NCBI GenBank assembly: GCA_034509735.1
Contig: JACGWO010000006.1
Coordinates: 8,199,001 to 8,263,000, forward strand
DNA: 64,000 nt
DNA from: Sesamum alatum
Taxonomy: Eukaryota; Streptophyta; Magnoliopsida; Lamiales; Pedaliaceae
Direction of reading: 5' to 3'
Part shown: piece by piece, positions 38,450 to 52,338 of the stretch
How positions within the stretch are numbered: position 1 is the first letter of the stretch
How the letters are laid out: each line of letters begins with the position of its first letter
Program-made: the position numbers and the translations under genes
The notes under the pieces: generated by a model
The model's database searches: none
What the model saw: the letters and a program-made list of their open reading frames with translations, nothing else
Told to the model about the DNA's origin: nothing

Positions 38450-40860
38450 AAAGTAGCCTAGCCATAGATCTTTTGGATTTGATGCATGCAGATGTTTGTG
38501 GGTCACTAAGTACTCAAGCTAGATGTAATTTTTCTTACTTCATAACCTTTACGATGATCATTCACGTATGGTTATGTGTATTTAATGAAGTATAAATCTA
38601 AAGCCTTTGAAAGGTTCAAGGAATTCAAACTTGATGTAGAAAACCAAATTGTACAATTAAAATCCATCGATTAGATCGAGGTAGAGAATACTTGAGTGGA
38701 GATTTCTTGGATTAGTTGAAAAAAAATGGGATTCTCTCTCAATGGCACCCCTACAACGCCACAACTCAATGGCGTCGCTAAAAGGAGGAATGAAATCTTG
38801 TTGGATATGGTTCGGTCCATCATGAGTTTCACTCAGTTACCTCTCTTGTTTTGGGGTTATGCGTTGGATAACGACTGTTAAGTTACTTAAAATAAAACTG
38901 TCTAAAACTGTGCCCAAAACACCATACTAGTTATGGTGTGGCAAACTCTTTCCTATAAATATTTGTGAATATGGAAAATTCCTGCATATATCAAAAGACT
39001 AGTGGAAAATAAGTGAACACTAGGTCCACCTTATGCAGGTTTGTTAGGTATTTGAATGAAACTACGGAATGCTCTTTTATGATTCATCGAAATAAAAAGT
39101 GTTAGTTTCAAGAAACGCAATGGTGAAAGCTGCTACATGAGGAGTCAAGTGTAGCAATGCCTGAGGCAGAAATGACACCACATCACCCCCTAAAATACCA
39201 ACTAACGATACACAACCTCTTAGAAGGTCATCTAGAGTATATGCACCGCCTGAGAGATATGGTATACTATTAATGACTAGTTAGTTGGATAATGATTCAA
39301 AGACATCCGAAGAGGCATTATCTAACATCGATTTGGAAAATGGCTTAAGGTCATGAGATTCGAAACGAACTCCCTGCACTCCAACAAGGTATAGGCGTTG
39401 GTAAACCCATTTAAAGGCATTGGGCGTACATGGGTCTACAAAAGAAAACTTGGAGCTGATGGAGAGGTGAGGACCTACAAAGCACGACTAGTAGTGAAAG
39501 GCTACACTCAAAGGTTCGGAGTGGACTTTGAGGAAACCTACTCGCCCGCAGCCATGGCCAAGTCCATTAGGATCTTGCTTGCCATAGCAGCGTATTATGA
39601 CTACAAGATATGACAAATAGATGCGCAGAAAATCTTCCTAAACGAATATGTTGAGGAAGAAATCTATATGGATCAACCCAAAGGTTTTGCATCCAAAGGA
39701 GATGCGCAAAAAGATTTGCAAACTCCAGAGGTTCATTATGGACTCAAATGGGCATCCCGAAGTTGGAACACGCATTTTAATAAAGTCATTAAGAGTTATA
39801 ATTTTGTTAAAAATAAATATGATTTTGTGTATATAAGAAGGTTAGTGGGAATGCAATTGCATTCCTCGTACTTTATGTAGATGACATTTTACTCTTTGGA
39901 AACAATGTTAAAATATTAGGAGACACTAAAGCATGATTGTCAACTCGATTCTCTATGAAGGATTTAGGTGAGATTTCCTACATCCTTGGAATAAAGATCT
40001 ATAGAGATAGATCAAAAATGGTGTTAGGAATGACCCAGACCGAGTACATTTACAAAGTCTTGAAAAGATTCAAGATGGAGAAGTCGAAAAGAGGTTTTCT
40101 TCCATGAGGCATGGGGCCAAACTTTTCAAGAGTTAGTCTCCCAAAACTAATGAGGAAACCAAGAGAATGTCAAACATTCCCCATGCCTTGGCGGTTGGTA
40201 GCATACAATATATTGTTTAATGTACCGACCTGATGTAGCGTACACTCCGAGTATCACGAGTTGCTATCAAGCGTATGATGGTGATGCACATTAATTTTCG
40301 GAAAAAAAAAAATTCCTAAAATACTTAAAAAGAACTAAGGAATTATATTTGGTACATGGCCATGAGAATAATTTTGGAAGGGTATAGTGATGCAAGCTTC
40401 CATTTTGACATACATGATGCTAAGCCTCGGTCTTGTTATGTATTAGACTCAATGAAGGAGCCATTGTATGGAAAAATAAAAACAAAATACAACAGCAAAC
40501 TCCACCAGTGAGGCCGAATACATAACATCTTCTGAAGTTGCAAAGGAAGTTTTTTAGATGAAAAATTACATCGAACAATTGGTTGTAATACCTAGCGTTG
40601 CCAAACCCATAGTTATATTATGTGATAACAACGGTGCAATTCGCAATCAAATGAGCTGAGATCTCATCACAAGGTCAAACACATACTAAGATGCTACCAT
40701 CTAATTTGATATATGGTAGAAAGAGGTGGCATGCGAGTGGATTGCGTTGCATCAATAGAAACACGGCAGACCCTTTAACCAAACATGTTTCACAAATTGC
40801 TCATAAACAACATCTTGAGAAGATGGGCTTAGTGCTATGAGTGATTGGCTTTAGGTTAAG
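38450..40860 (+). pseudogene. Ty1/copia integrase-RT-RNase H remnant
   Basis: Integrase at 38450-38880 shows LDLMHADVCGSL, HSR.GYVYL, KAFERFKEFK and HPYNATTQLNGVA. Reverse transcriptase at 39390-40060 shows GIGRTWVYKRKLGADGEV, YKARLVVKGYTQRFGVDFE, QIDAQKIFLNEYVEEEIYM, YVDDILLFGNN, MKDLGEISYILGIKIYRDRS and TEYIYKVLKRFKMEKSK. RNase H near 40490-40800 includes NSTSEAEYI and LCDNNGAIRNQ. Stops and indels are frequent. The 5' LTR and gag were not found. The DNA from 40860 to about 43380 is probably its non-coding 3' part and LTR. Confidence 0.85.
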
Positions 40861-43380
40861 TTGGTGATAGTTAGAATAGGTAACAAGCTATTAATTGGGC
40901 ATTTGTAATATGTTATTGAACAATCTTCTTCAATACAATGTTAATTAATGATAATGGTTCTTTGACCAAACTTCATCACATGCAATAAATATGTTTAGAT
41001 CGTAGGCGTTGTGTTTGAAGCCCTTAAGACACTAGTACTACGAGGTTGGGTCATACATATGATAGTGACCATGAACCAACCTCTATGGTTTGACCTAAAA
41101 GGTTCTATGTCGAAAAGACAAGGCATTGACAAGGATTTTGTAAAGACTTGTACTGAGTGATGCGTTCATATCATGTTTCATAGATAACTGACATATGACG
41201 TCTGCACACATTAGTGACTGCTTAGTAAAGAGTTATCAAGTTCACTGAATGGACCTCCATGAGGTGTCACATGGAAGCCCATGAGGCATGATTGGTATGA
41301 CTTGACTCTCCTCCGTTATGATAGTGCACTAAGTAGTTCTTAGACTTAATGTTCCACAGTAACCTTGTGCATAGGACGACTATGACTTGATCACGGTTAA
41401 CACAGTCTTAGGTTTCAACCATGATCACAATATAATCATGTTTCAGACATAGTTGAAGCATGCATAGAGGTTGGTAAGTTCCAATAGAGGATCTGCTGCT
41501 TATCATAAAGATCATATCGAATCTCCTATGTCTTCTACATAGTGTGTTCCATGAAGATCATGGCCGTGGAAGTTGATCAAATAGGAGAATGTGTTTTTTC
41601 TAGGTTGATTAAACTGGAAATACAACTAAAGAGTATATATATAGCTATCGAAGTCCAAGATGAAAATCGATACCAAATTCCATACCATAAACTTTGGTCA
41701 GGAGACTTGCAGCTGAGGGACCATATCTGCATGGCATTTATAGTTCACAGGTTCACATAATTCACTTACTCTAGTGTCATGGACCATTACTAGATGATCA
41801 CCCATGTGCAACGAGTACCCATCAATTAAGAAAGTTAATTAATGATAATTAATTATGATAGGATCAAATTAATCTATGCAAAATAAAAGTTGTTGATTGA
41901 ATTTATATTTGATACAAAACCAAGTTTAGTTGAAGGTGTTAAAGGGTCACACAAAATCCATGATTGAACTGATTGATAAATTAACTTTGGAGAAAGAAGA
42001 TTAATTTAAATATTAATTAATCCCTTAGGCCTATTTGATAGGAATCTAAAGGATTTCATTAATAGGAATAACTAGTTTTGGGCTTGGGCTTGGCCTCAAG
42101 TCATTAGGACCATAAATTAATTGGATTAGTTTTGGCCTAAAATTATTTGATAGAGATCAATTGAAGATAGGCCTAATTTAATTAAAATTAATTCATAGAC
42201 ATAACTAGACTCGAAGCCCATCAGCCCACGATGGAAGAGCCTTTACTTCTTTGGGGGGGGGGGGGGGAGGGGCCAAAAAATATATAGAGAGTGTGGAATT
42301 ATCAGCCCCCTGTCTCTAGCTCTCTCCATCTCTTGGTGAATTTGTTCCCAGCCATAAGACTCCCCATGGTACGTAGGAATGAAATTAAGTGGGAATGGAA
42401 TTAATTTAGGAATGGAATAAGGATAGGAAAAGAATCACATTGACTAACATTCCTATGATTGGTATACACAATAAATCAGAAGGTAATAGGATTATCATTC
42501 CTTAGTTGATTGATAATTAGAAAATAATGATTAGTACTGGAATAAAATTTCTGTTATGAAAAATTTGTACTTTAGTATTTTCTTAAAACAAATATATTGA
42601 TTCATATTTATTGATATGTTGAATTCAAATGTATAACAACAACATTTTCAAAATTGCTTATAGAAGGTTATAACCACCAATTTATAAAATATTTTATATG
42701 TTACTGAATATATATATATATATGTGTGTGTGTGTAAAATTATTTATTTACATAAGAAATTATTTATTAACTCAATAAAAATATAGATAATACTTTTTTG
42801 CAAAAAAAATAAAAACAATGATTTGAACAACCAAATGGACTAAGCTATTTAATCATATTGTATCTACCATTATTTCTTCAATACTCGGTGAAAGAAAATA
42901 TTGAATTAATAAATAATTAAATATCAAACTAATATCATTTTTTTTTATCACCATATATACACAATTATTTCTCAGAACTAAATACAAGAAATACTTGAAT
43001 AACAATTAAAACTAAATATTAAACTAATACAAGAAAAAAAAAAAAAAAGAAGAAGAAGTCATTCGCAACATGTAAGGAATAACTAATACCAATGTTGGTA
43101 AGGCGAATGGCTAATCCCTTATATAAGGGAATAAGAATTCCCATGGAAATGAGCATTCCTAATACTAATTTATGCCAAGCATTTATTTAGGAATGAGCTT
43201 AGGAATGTTCATTTCATTCCTTGCTCATTCCTACGTACCAATCATGCCTTTAGTTCCTTTCTAGCCTTCAGTAGTACTAGCATATTGAGAAGGTGTTCCA
43301 TCTTGGTGGTGTGGACTACCTTAGAGGGAGGACACACGTGCTCCTAGCGTGGACAATTGAGGTAATATTTTAGTGAAAAT
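40861..43380 (+). mobile_element. 3' non-coding part/LTR region of the decayed copia element, interrupted by a MITE
   Basis: Continuous with the RNase H end and without host-like coding. It carries a TATA-like 'aaaaaatatatagagag' near 42276 and a run of about 15 G at 42253. Sequence resembling LTR leader ('ctccatctcttggtgaat') breaks at 42367 and resumes after the MITE at 43240. I could not delimit the LTR because no second copy lies in the window. Confidence 0.45.
42368..43239. mobile_element. MITE with GGTACGTAGGAATGA inverted ends, 872 bp
   Basis: The left end GGTACGTAGGAATGA and right end TCATTCCTACGTACC are perfect inverted copies. Subterminal 'ggaatgga'/'tcattcc' motifs recur on both sides and the interior is AT-rich. 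No transposase. The target duplication is not clear, so the superfamily is not assigned. Confidence 0.75.
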
Positions 43381-43788
43381 ATCATCATCCATAAAGTAAT
43401 AGTTGAAAGCTAGTGTCATTCAATTATCACTTCAAATTAAAGTTTAATATTTAAAAAACCAAAATAAATTATTATTCTAAGATATTTGTAAAAGAATAAG
43501 AATAATAAAATTGAGAGAAAAAAAAATATTCCTAGTTTGACAAAGTAAGAGGCCATACTACGGCCATATAGGTTGAAAGTAGACATTTTCAATTTATAGA
43601 TTCAACTGAAAAAACTCCAAAGAGAAAAAGATATAAAATTAATTAAATTATTTCTTTTATATTGCAAAAAAGGCAAAAGAAACAAGCACTTGAACAAACA
43701 CACACAGAGCTCTCCGTTGCACGTTAAAACGTCGGAGCGAGAGAACTCTCTTCCTTTGCGTCTCTTTCTTCTCAAACACACCAAGAGT

Positions 43789-43820
43789 GAGAGAAAGAGA
43801 GAGAGAGAGAGAGAGAGATA
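43789..43820. repeat. (GA)n microsatellite in the 5' leader of the aspartic protease gene
   Basis: GAGAGA run 67-98 bp upstream of the ATG at 43887; common in plant 5' UTRs. Confidence 0.85.
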
Positions 43821-43886
43821 GCGCTTCAGCCAGCGCTCCAGCAACGATCAATTGCTGGCGGATCGCCCCAGCCTACAAGTAAACCT

Positions 43887-46800
43887 ATGATGGCTTGGGC
43901 ATTTAATGTTGCCATCCTCTTTTCCGCCATCGCCGCCGCCGCCGCTGCATCTCTCGCGATTCCGTTGCATCAAGATTCAGGGACTTTTGTTAGCAACTTT
44001 GGTAGTAATGGTACTGCCATGTTTCTACCTCTGTTTTTCAACACCCACAACCACCACCGCCACAAGGACGGCTTTTATCCTCGCCGCCATCTCAGCAGCA
44101 CACCGAACGCTCGGATGCCCCTCCACGACGATCTCCTCCTTAATGGGTCTGTTTGTGCTTCTCTGTTTATTTTGAGTTTCGTTTTGTGATGGTGAGATCT
44201 GATTTTAAATATCTGATGAGTTGCAGGTATTATACAACTCGTCTGTGGATCGGGACACCGCCGCAGAGATTTGCTCTTATAGTTGATACCGGCAGTACTG
44301 TTACTTACGTTCCTTGCTCCACTTGCGAACAGTGTGGCAAGCATCAGGTTTTTTTCCTATATGCCTGTTTTCTGATTTAGTATTGAATGATTTGTGATGA
44401 AAAAATGCCCTTAGGTCTGTTTTTTTTTTTTTTTTCGGGTTGTGATTCATTAGATTCTTCTTTATCTCCTGTGGATTTAATGTTGATTGTATTCTGGTTC
44501 CGTTGAGTTTTAAGGTTGTTGAATACTGTGCAATTGATTTGTATCCACAGTCTAAATAGACTAGCATTCCTCTGTTACTTACATAGCCCCTATTTACCAC
44601 CTCTTGTGAGAGAGTGATGTTTAAGTTTGTTTCTTCACTGTCAAGTGACGCACAATTGGTGTAGCTGAAAAAAAAAAAGAGAGAAAATGAAAATTGCAGA
44701 AGTTGCAACTTGCAAGTATTGATATCCTGTGTCAGTGTGTAGCAGTTTCTGAAGAAAAAGGAGGAAACTTGATTGCATATTTTTTCTTTACCTAATCTGG
44801 GGATGAGTTGACCTTTTTGTTCCTTTTTTGGTGAAATAACTTTTGTTGGCATGAAATTGCTGTGTTTTCTTATTCATTTTCCATTTATTTACAATTTTTC
44901 CTGCTTTGTCTTTCTGGGTAAGGACTACCATCATATTGTTGGGTATTTCGCATTTAATTGTGCTCTAGCTTTTTGGGCAATGCTACTGTAATGAGCTGCA
45001 ACTGTTTGTAACTTAAAATGTTTTAGTTGCTTCTTCCAACTTGCTTTCATGGTATGCATTCGCGTTGCTTGTGTCCTGTTTATCGATTTCTTTGCATGAT
45101 TTTTTGGCTTCAAATTTCTCTTTCAATAGGATCCAAAGTTTCAACCAGAATTGTCAACCACCTACCAACCTGTGAAGTGCAACATTGAGTGTGCTTGTGA
45201 TAATGACAGAGAGCAATGTATTTATGAAAGACAATATGCTGAAATGAGTTCTAGTAGTGGGCTATTGGGTGAGGACATTGTGTCGTTTGGCAATCAAAGC
45301 GACCTGAAACCACAACGAGCTGTTTTTGGTTGTGAGACAATGGAAACAGGTGATCTTTACAGTCAGCATGCCGATGGAATAATGGGTCTGGGTCGTGGAG
45401 ATCTTAGTATTGTGGATCAACTTGTTAATAAAGGTGTAATTAGTGATTCATTTTCCTTGTGCTACGGTGGAATGGATGTGGGCGGTGGTGCCATGGTTCT
45501 TGGAGGGATTTCACCACCTGCTGATATGGTTTTTACTCGTTCTGACCCTGTGCGCAGGTACGTTTAGGAAGATTGTTGTGGTATTACAGTGGAGTGTTAG
45601 GCTCTTTCCTAACAAGTACCCTTGATACATCTCACACATTTACTCTAGTTTCGGGATGGCAACAGTCCATATTACAATATTGAGCTGAGGGAGTTACATG
45701 TTGCTGGGAAGAAGCTGGCGCTCAACCCCAAGGTTTTCGATGGTAAACATGGAACTGTTCTGGATAGTGGCACCACTTACGCTTACCTTCCTGAACTGGC
45801 ATTTGGAGCATTTAAGGAAGCTGTAAGATAATCATTTAATGGATCATGCTACTTCATATCCTTGAAAATTTTCACAGTTATCTTCTGCTGCTGTAACTAA
45901 GTTCCCCATTTTGGCATGTAGATCTTCAAGGAACTCCGGTCCCTCAAAAGAATACAAGGTCCTGACCCTAACTATAATGATATTTGCTTCTCAGGTGCTG
46001 GAAGGTAATGTGGTTATTATCCTAGAATCGTTCGAGATAGTAAAACTTTTCATTCACTTATTATCTTAGCAAGTGAAATTGAAGTGCTGATGTTGCTTCA
46101 GTGACAGCTCACAACTCTCTCAATCCTTTCCATCAGTTGAAATGGTATTTTCCAATGAGCAGAAGCTATTGTTGTCCCCTGAAAATTACTTGTTCAGAGT
46201 ACGTTGCTATTTTTCTTTTATGTTGTTGGAAGCCTTGCCTTCAAATCATATGCTAATCTATTGCACGATGCAAACTAGAATATGTGTGCATAGCTAAATT
46301 TGTCAGTTTGGTTCTGACATTGAATTATGTTTCTCTTTTTGGGTCATTATCTCACTATCTTCTAACATACAGCACTCGAAGGTACGTGGTGCATACTGCC
46401 TTGGGATTTTCCAGAATGGGAAGGATCCAACCACTCTTTTGGGAGGTACACTCTGCTCTACCTTGTGCTTTTAAGGTTTATTATTGCAAGCTGGGTCTTT
46501 TCATCATCTTAACTTGTGACAGGTATTATTGTTCGGAATACTCTTGTAACATATGACCGTGAACATGAAAAAATTGGTTTCTGGAAAACCAATTGTTCTG
46601 AGTTGTGGGAGAGACTTCACCTATCAACTGCTACTCCACCACTACCTTCAGGCACAAGTCAGATGAACTCAACCATAAATACAGCTCCTACCCTGGCTCC
46701 TACCTTGGCACCTACCCTGGCTCCTAGTCAGCCTCCGCCACCCAAAGCTCCAGGTATGTAAAGTTGCTTTTTTTCCCTACTATTGTCTCTTATCTGGATC

Positions 46801-49800
46801 ACTACTTTGTTGATGAACCCTTTTTCTGTTCTTGAGCATAGAAAGATGGATTAAAGACAGTTATTGTTTCCTTACTTCCTAATAGTTTTAAGTTTTTGAT
46901 CAAATTGTACAAGTATCTCTTTGTTTGTATTAGTCATAATTTTATCATTTTTCACTTTATCCAGGTTTTTTTGATGTTTCAGACTTCACTTTCTTTCTAT
47001 TTGCATATTAGACATGCTCTAGCGACCCTTCATTGTTTTTGATAAACACAATTTGTGCTACCCCTTAGCTTAACAAAAAACAATTTCTAAGTGATGGCTT
47101 GACCAGGCTTTGGTTCACTTTCTATTTTTATTCTTTTTCTTGGGTGTTGGAACTAAAATTGTTCACTGCTATGTGTCTTGTGGTTGACAGTGCTTTTTCT
47201 CATGATTGACAATTAATGCTGAAATGACACCGAAATTATTGGATAAAAGTAGAATGCTGGTTTGAAAATTCAGAGCATGACTATTTATTCTCAGAATAAA
47301 TAACATTTAGGGTTGTATTTGGCTATTGTAACACTATACCAGGCAACCTAATGTAAGTTATATCTTTAAAAAGTTGCTCATTTTTCTTGATTAAGATCGT
47401 ACAGTTGACAAATCCATAAACCAATCTCCACATTTTGTTACTTTAGGAATGTCAGGTCCCATTGGCGGAATCCTTCCTTATGTAAAGGTGGTATCATAGT
47501 TGTAAAGGCGCGCCATGGCACAAACCCGCCGCCATTTTTATAAAATAGCATTGGGCTAGCACGCCTTTTTCTGTGGCGCGACCCAAAACCGCAGCCTAAT
47601 TTAAATTTTTTGAAAAATTGTCTGGAAAAAAAGAAAAGAGAAACAAAAGAAAAAGAAGAGAAAACCCTTGAGCAGCATTGACTGTTGTAATCTCTCTCTC
47701 TCTCTCTCCAGAACGTCTTCATCTTATTGAATAGGAAGAAGAAATTAACTTCACTGATATTGATGAATATGTTGATTGCGACAAATCTAATAGTAACAGA
47801 GATGATGAAAAGAATGATGATAATGATGATGGAGAAGACATGGAGTCAGAATGATAGATATTTTATGTTTGTTCGTTTTTATAATGATTATGTAGGATTT
47901 GTTTAATTGGTCTTGCATTTTTAGCACTCTTTGAAGAATGCAATTAATTTTTGATTTAAGAACTTCAAATATACTCTTTGATCCTATATATGAATGTTGT
48001 ATGGCAATGCCAGCAACTTCGTTAACATACTAGGAGAGATAACATGCAGGGCCTGTCGTCAATTTCCTTCATGCACTGCAAGGAATAAATCTAAAATACG
48101 TTACATGGCTAGATTCACATTATTTAATGAGTACCTTACCTTTTGGTCTAACTGAGTATGAGAACAAAACACTGTATATAAGTATAACAAAATAATTGAC
48201 TTTGCCATTCAGAAATTACTGTTGGATGGATAGTGTTCGTGTTGCAGCATGTTGGCCCATTTAGGTTGTAACAATTTTACTATTTTTTTCTGGATAGTCC
48301 AGGATTTGGTACTCTTCCATTACTAGTTAAAGGCTTGTACCTTGGTTAATCTTGGATCTTTGGGTCAGCAAAAATAGGAGTAGTCAAATCACATAACGGA
48401 TTTCAGGCTTTGCATATAGTAGGTTCTTTTTAGTTCTGTGCTGTGAAGAATTTCTTTTGCTCATGACGATTGCAAATTCACCAAGTTCAAAGCATTTTCT
48501 TGATTTTAACATTTTTTTCACTTGTAAATACGTTAGTTGTTTCATGGTGAAATGTTCAATTCTGTTTCCTAGTTTATATGTTTATAGTTTAATTGGCTTA
48601 ACCTATTGTATTCCTTGGGCTTGTCCAAAATCAAGTATGGGAACATTTACATGTGGCGAAGTATGTGGAGCAACATCCTCCTTATTCACTTCTTTAAGGA
48701 AAAAGAGGGGGCAGAATTCCTTGTTCAAAAATTCAAGCCAATACATGCAAGGCTTTGATTTTAATGTTTGTCTGAGAGCAGAATGCCCATATTGCAAATT
48801 TCTGTATCTCTCTCATGTGTGTGGGCTGTGTCTATGTACACAGACATGACACATGTGCCTCCCAATGACACCCAGTCTTACACCTGCCCAACATCAAAAG
48901 CTTTGTTCTATTATGTAAGTATGCATCCTGGGAAGTCATTATCTTCGAGAGCACTTGGTTTAGAAAAATAAAATAAATTGGGGACTTTGTTGTAGGTGAG
49001 AAAAAAGTTTAGCATTGACATTACTTGATTATTTACCTTTGGGTGTAGAGGAATACAAACTATGAACCTAAAGGGAATGAAAACGAAAATCATTCCCCTT
49101 CAATATTCTACAGAGGTTAAAAAACTTATTCTCATTTGTGTATGAATTTAGTACCACCTTCTCTGAGATGTATTAGAATTGTGGAGTATTTGGAGTGTCT
49201 AAGATGTTGAATTGAGTCGCTAGAGTTTGGAGATAAAGCAACATTATATGTTTCTGTGGGTTGCTTGCTTTGCTTCTGTCATGTCACAATTATAAGGTAG
49301 CAAGTGTAGGCTGAAAATAGTGCATCGAACACGCACTTCCTGATGGTTATATTATGCTCCATCATATTGTTTTTATTGCTTTATGGGGTAGTATGAGGGG
49401 TCTGAGGCGGGTGCACAGAGCTGATATTTACCTGCTGTAGTGTAGTTAACTGCAAAAGATGCTATCAGTCTTGACCTAAGTTGAAATAAGCATACTGGGG
49501 GTCTGTTTAGCCACTTCATACTGCAGAATGCACAGTTTAGTTTATCTTGGAATCTTGAGGGTTAAATTTTTGTCATATCAATGAGAAGTGATGATGTTTA
49601 TGTCTGGACCTGTATTATTGTGCCAAGTGCCAGGGGTCTTCACTGATCGTTTTCTCAATGATTTAGATGATGTTGGCATAGAAAAGGTGAGGGATGAGGT
49701 TCTTTAGTACATTTTGTACATCTGTTTAGTTGAGAAAGCCAAAAAAAAGTATGTAGTTGCCTAGTTGCCCAGCACGAGTAATTTCACGACATAAGAGTCT

Positions 49801-52338
49801 TTACAAGAGACACCTTAGGCACCATGATCTGGAAGATATTCAGATAAGTGTGAAACTTTTCAGAAAGAATAATTTCCCTCTCTGTTCTCTGGCCTGCAAG
49901 GATAGGAGTGCTCTTTCATTGTATTTGTTTGAGGATCTCTGTTAAAATTATGCTTGTTAGGTGGCGCTTCTATTACTTAGTCTTTCTGGTGAAGCAACGA
50001 GACCGCATTGCTGCTTGTTCTTTGACTTGACATAGGGTTTAGTTGACAAGGTCTATTGAAATAGGATCCATCAATTAGCACTAAATTCAATAGGCCAAAA
50101 TTTTTAATCCTCTAATAGGATGAGCTATAAAGTGTTCCATCCAGAACATTCCAGACGCTGAATCAATTACCAGTTCCATTCTAGAATAGTAGTGTAACTG
50201 TGATGTATTCAAATGTCGGGATGTTAAAGTTCTGATGATTTTACCTTTATGTGGGGCAATCAAGGGATCTCTAATCACAAGTTCTTAGATATACCTTTTA
50301 GGTTCCAAGGTGAGTGCAGGACAAAGATGCTGTTTAACTACCTTGTCTCTTGATTAATGAAATAGTTTATTAGATGTTATTAGTTACAGCTGGAGCTGGC
50401 TTATCTATTCTGTTGTGTCACTAACTGTGCATGGCCTTAACATATAATTCCATATGGGTTGATAAACCAATTAGAACTCATGATTTCTAGATAATACTGT
50501 GAATGAGAAGGTTTTTACTATATTTGTATATCTTTCAATTTGCAGGGAAGATAAAAATAGGTCTCATAACATTCTATATGCTGTTGACTGTCAAGTACCC
50601 AGAGTTGAAGCCTCACATCTCAGAACTTACTAAATTCATTGCAAAGGAGTTAGCTGTTAATGCTTCTCAGGTACATCAATACAAAATTGTTGGTCTTGTA
50701 GGATTGTGATGGATATATAAGCTAAAATATAATTTAGTTTCTTATTGAATGACATACTTTAGTCAACTATAATTCTTTCAATGCTATCTAAGCAATTGTC
50801 AGGCAAGAACTTACTTTCTGAGATGAACTGTTGCAGGTTGAATTGATGAATTTCACTCCTAGAGAAAATGATACCCTCATAAAATGGGCTATCTTACCAG
50901 CAGAATCTGCTGGTTATATGTCTAATGCTACTGCACTGGTAAAATTTGTTTGTAACTACCAGATGCGTTTTTCCATATTTAGTACGGATGGGCTCACACC
51001 ATTTCCTTTTGACATGTTTTTCCTTTTGGCAGAGTATTATATCCAGGTTGAGTGGAAATGGTATACACCTCCCTGATAGCTATGGAAGTTACAAAGTGTT
51101 CGAGTGGAAGATCGAGCCACCATCTGAACGGTAAAATAAGATATCTTGTTCTTTGTGTTCCATTACACAACTAGCATAGAATTCCTTCCTAAGGAAAATT
51201 AGGGTCAAGCAGTTTGAATTTTTGAGAAAGGAGAAGGATGAATTAGTTATTATATCTATTTGGAAGGAGGGGAATGCTTCACATTAGAAGTTTGGTAGAA
51301 TGTGATTCTGTGAAGCAAATTTTGAAAATCTAGGTCCGCTCCTGTCACTTGTGCGAATGACATTTATATATCAACCTTTTCAAATTGATTCTGTTGCACT
51401 AGAAACGTATCCCTGGTTTTTGCTGGCATCTGCATTTATCAGCTGCCGCACACATCTGCAGTAATGTCCGGTCCTTTGTCAACGGTGCTGCCATTCACTA
51501 GCTGTAGGCTGCAAAGCCTATTTCCTCTAATTCCAAATTTTTCCCTTCACAAATCTTCTAATCTTTGTTCACGTCGTACACTTTTTCTATTTCCAAATCC
51601 TACCAAAGGTAACACTTGCATTTTTCTTTTCTATTTTCCTTTTGTTTTCCAGTTTATTTCGAAAATTAGAAAATAGGTGCGGACTTAGCAGAATATTTAC
51701 TTTCAAAATTAATTTTTGAGTAGCAATTCTCATATACTATTCGTGCAAGCAGCAAAGAAACATACATAGTTTCATTTCAACTTAACATTTGAGTGAATAA
51801 AAAACTGTGTTGTCCCTTTTGGATAGCCAAAAGTGTGCATGCCCTTTATTACTCAAAATCTTTACTATTTTTAGTTTTTGCTTATTCTTGCAAATGGAAG
51901 TGCATCATCTAAGTTGCTCATCGAGTTTAAACTTTCTACTTTGCATGATTGGGCTCGAAAGAGATCCTCCAATGTTTGTGCTCCTCTCCTTGTTATGAGT
52001 TCATATCTGTTGTCATTTGAAAAAACTATTCAAATCAACTTTTTGCTAGGGTTCAAACTAGATTGCAAGACTCAGATGTATGTTTCTTTATGGCTACCAC
52101 ATGTTTGCCCGTTATATAAATGAGTAGACGTTTCCTGATTAAAGGTATTTCATGTTGGTGCAGATCATGGTGGCAGCAAACATTATTGGTCATAGTTGTC
52201 CCTTTTATCATTATAATTTTAGTTGCAGTATTGGCTTTTGGGGCATGGTTTCTTTTGCACAGGCAGCAAGCGGCGGTTTCGTACAAGCCCGTTGATTCTG
52301 TTGTAGCTGAGCAAGAACTCCAGCCTTTACAGACCTAA
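43887..52338 (+). CDS. membrane-anchored pepsin-like (A1) aspartic protease, 12 exons, 649 aa
   Basis: Exons: 43887-44146, 44227-44347, 45130-45557, 45666-45822, 45922-46004, 46102-46198, 46373-46445, 46523-46753, 50546-50670, 50837-50938, 51033-51130, 52164-52338. All introns are GT-AG and phases agree throughout; no frame break. Residues 1-25 form a signal peptide (Ala-rich hydrophobic core). The protease domain runs from about YYTTRLWIGTPPQRF. The first catalytic motif is DTGST (Asp107) and the second DSGTT (Asp303). C-rich text VPCSTCEQCG and GIMGLGRGDLSI are typical of plant A1 proteases. After NCSELWERL comes a linker with a triple APTL repeat (exon 8), then a C-terminal domain in exons 9-11. 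A membrane helix near residues 599-622 is followed by a short cytosolic tail. Predicted type I membrane protease of the secretory pathway; substrate unknown. A second in-frame ATG sits at 43890. Confidence 0.93.
46754..50545 (+). other. 3.8-kb intron 8 of the protease gene
   Basis: Longest intron of the gene. It separates the protease core exons from the exons for the C-terminal domain and membrane anchor. Besides the possible hAT scrap it holds nothing I can name. Confidence 0.8.
47480..47860 (+). mobile_element. possible hAT-type transposon scrap in intron 8 of the protease gene
   Basis: 'aaggcgcgccatggcac' and 'ctagcacgcc' near 47507-47570 resemble terminal text of plant hAT fragments. 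At 47735-47855 an acidic reading frame EEEINFTDIDEYVDCDK followed by Asp/Glu-rich text could be a transposase tail. Weak evidence; no termini or duplication found. Confidence 0.25.

Noticed and set aside
44301..44852. 183-codon minus-strand open frame
   Set aside because: It lies antisense across exon 2 and intron 2 of the clear aspartic protease gene, has long Lys/Phe runs from homopolymers and no family motif.
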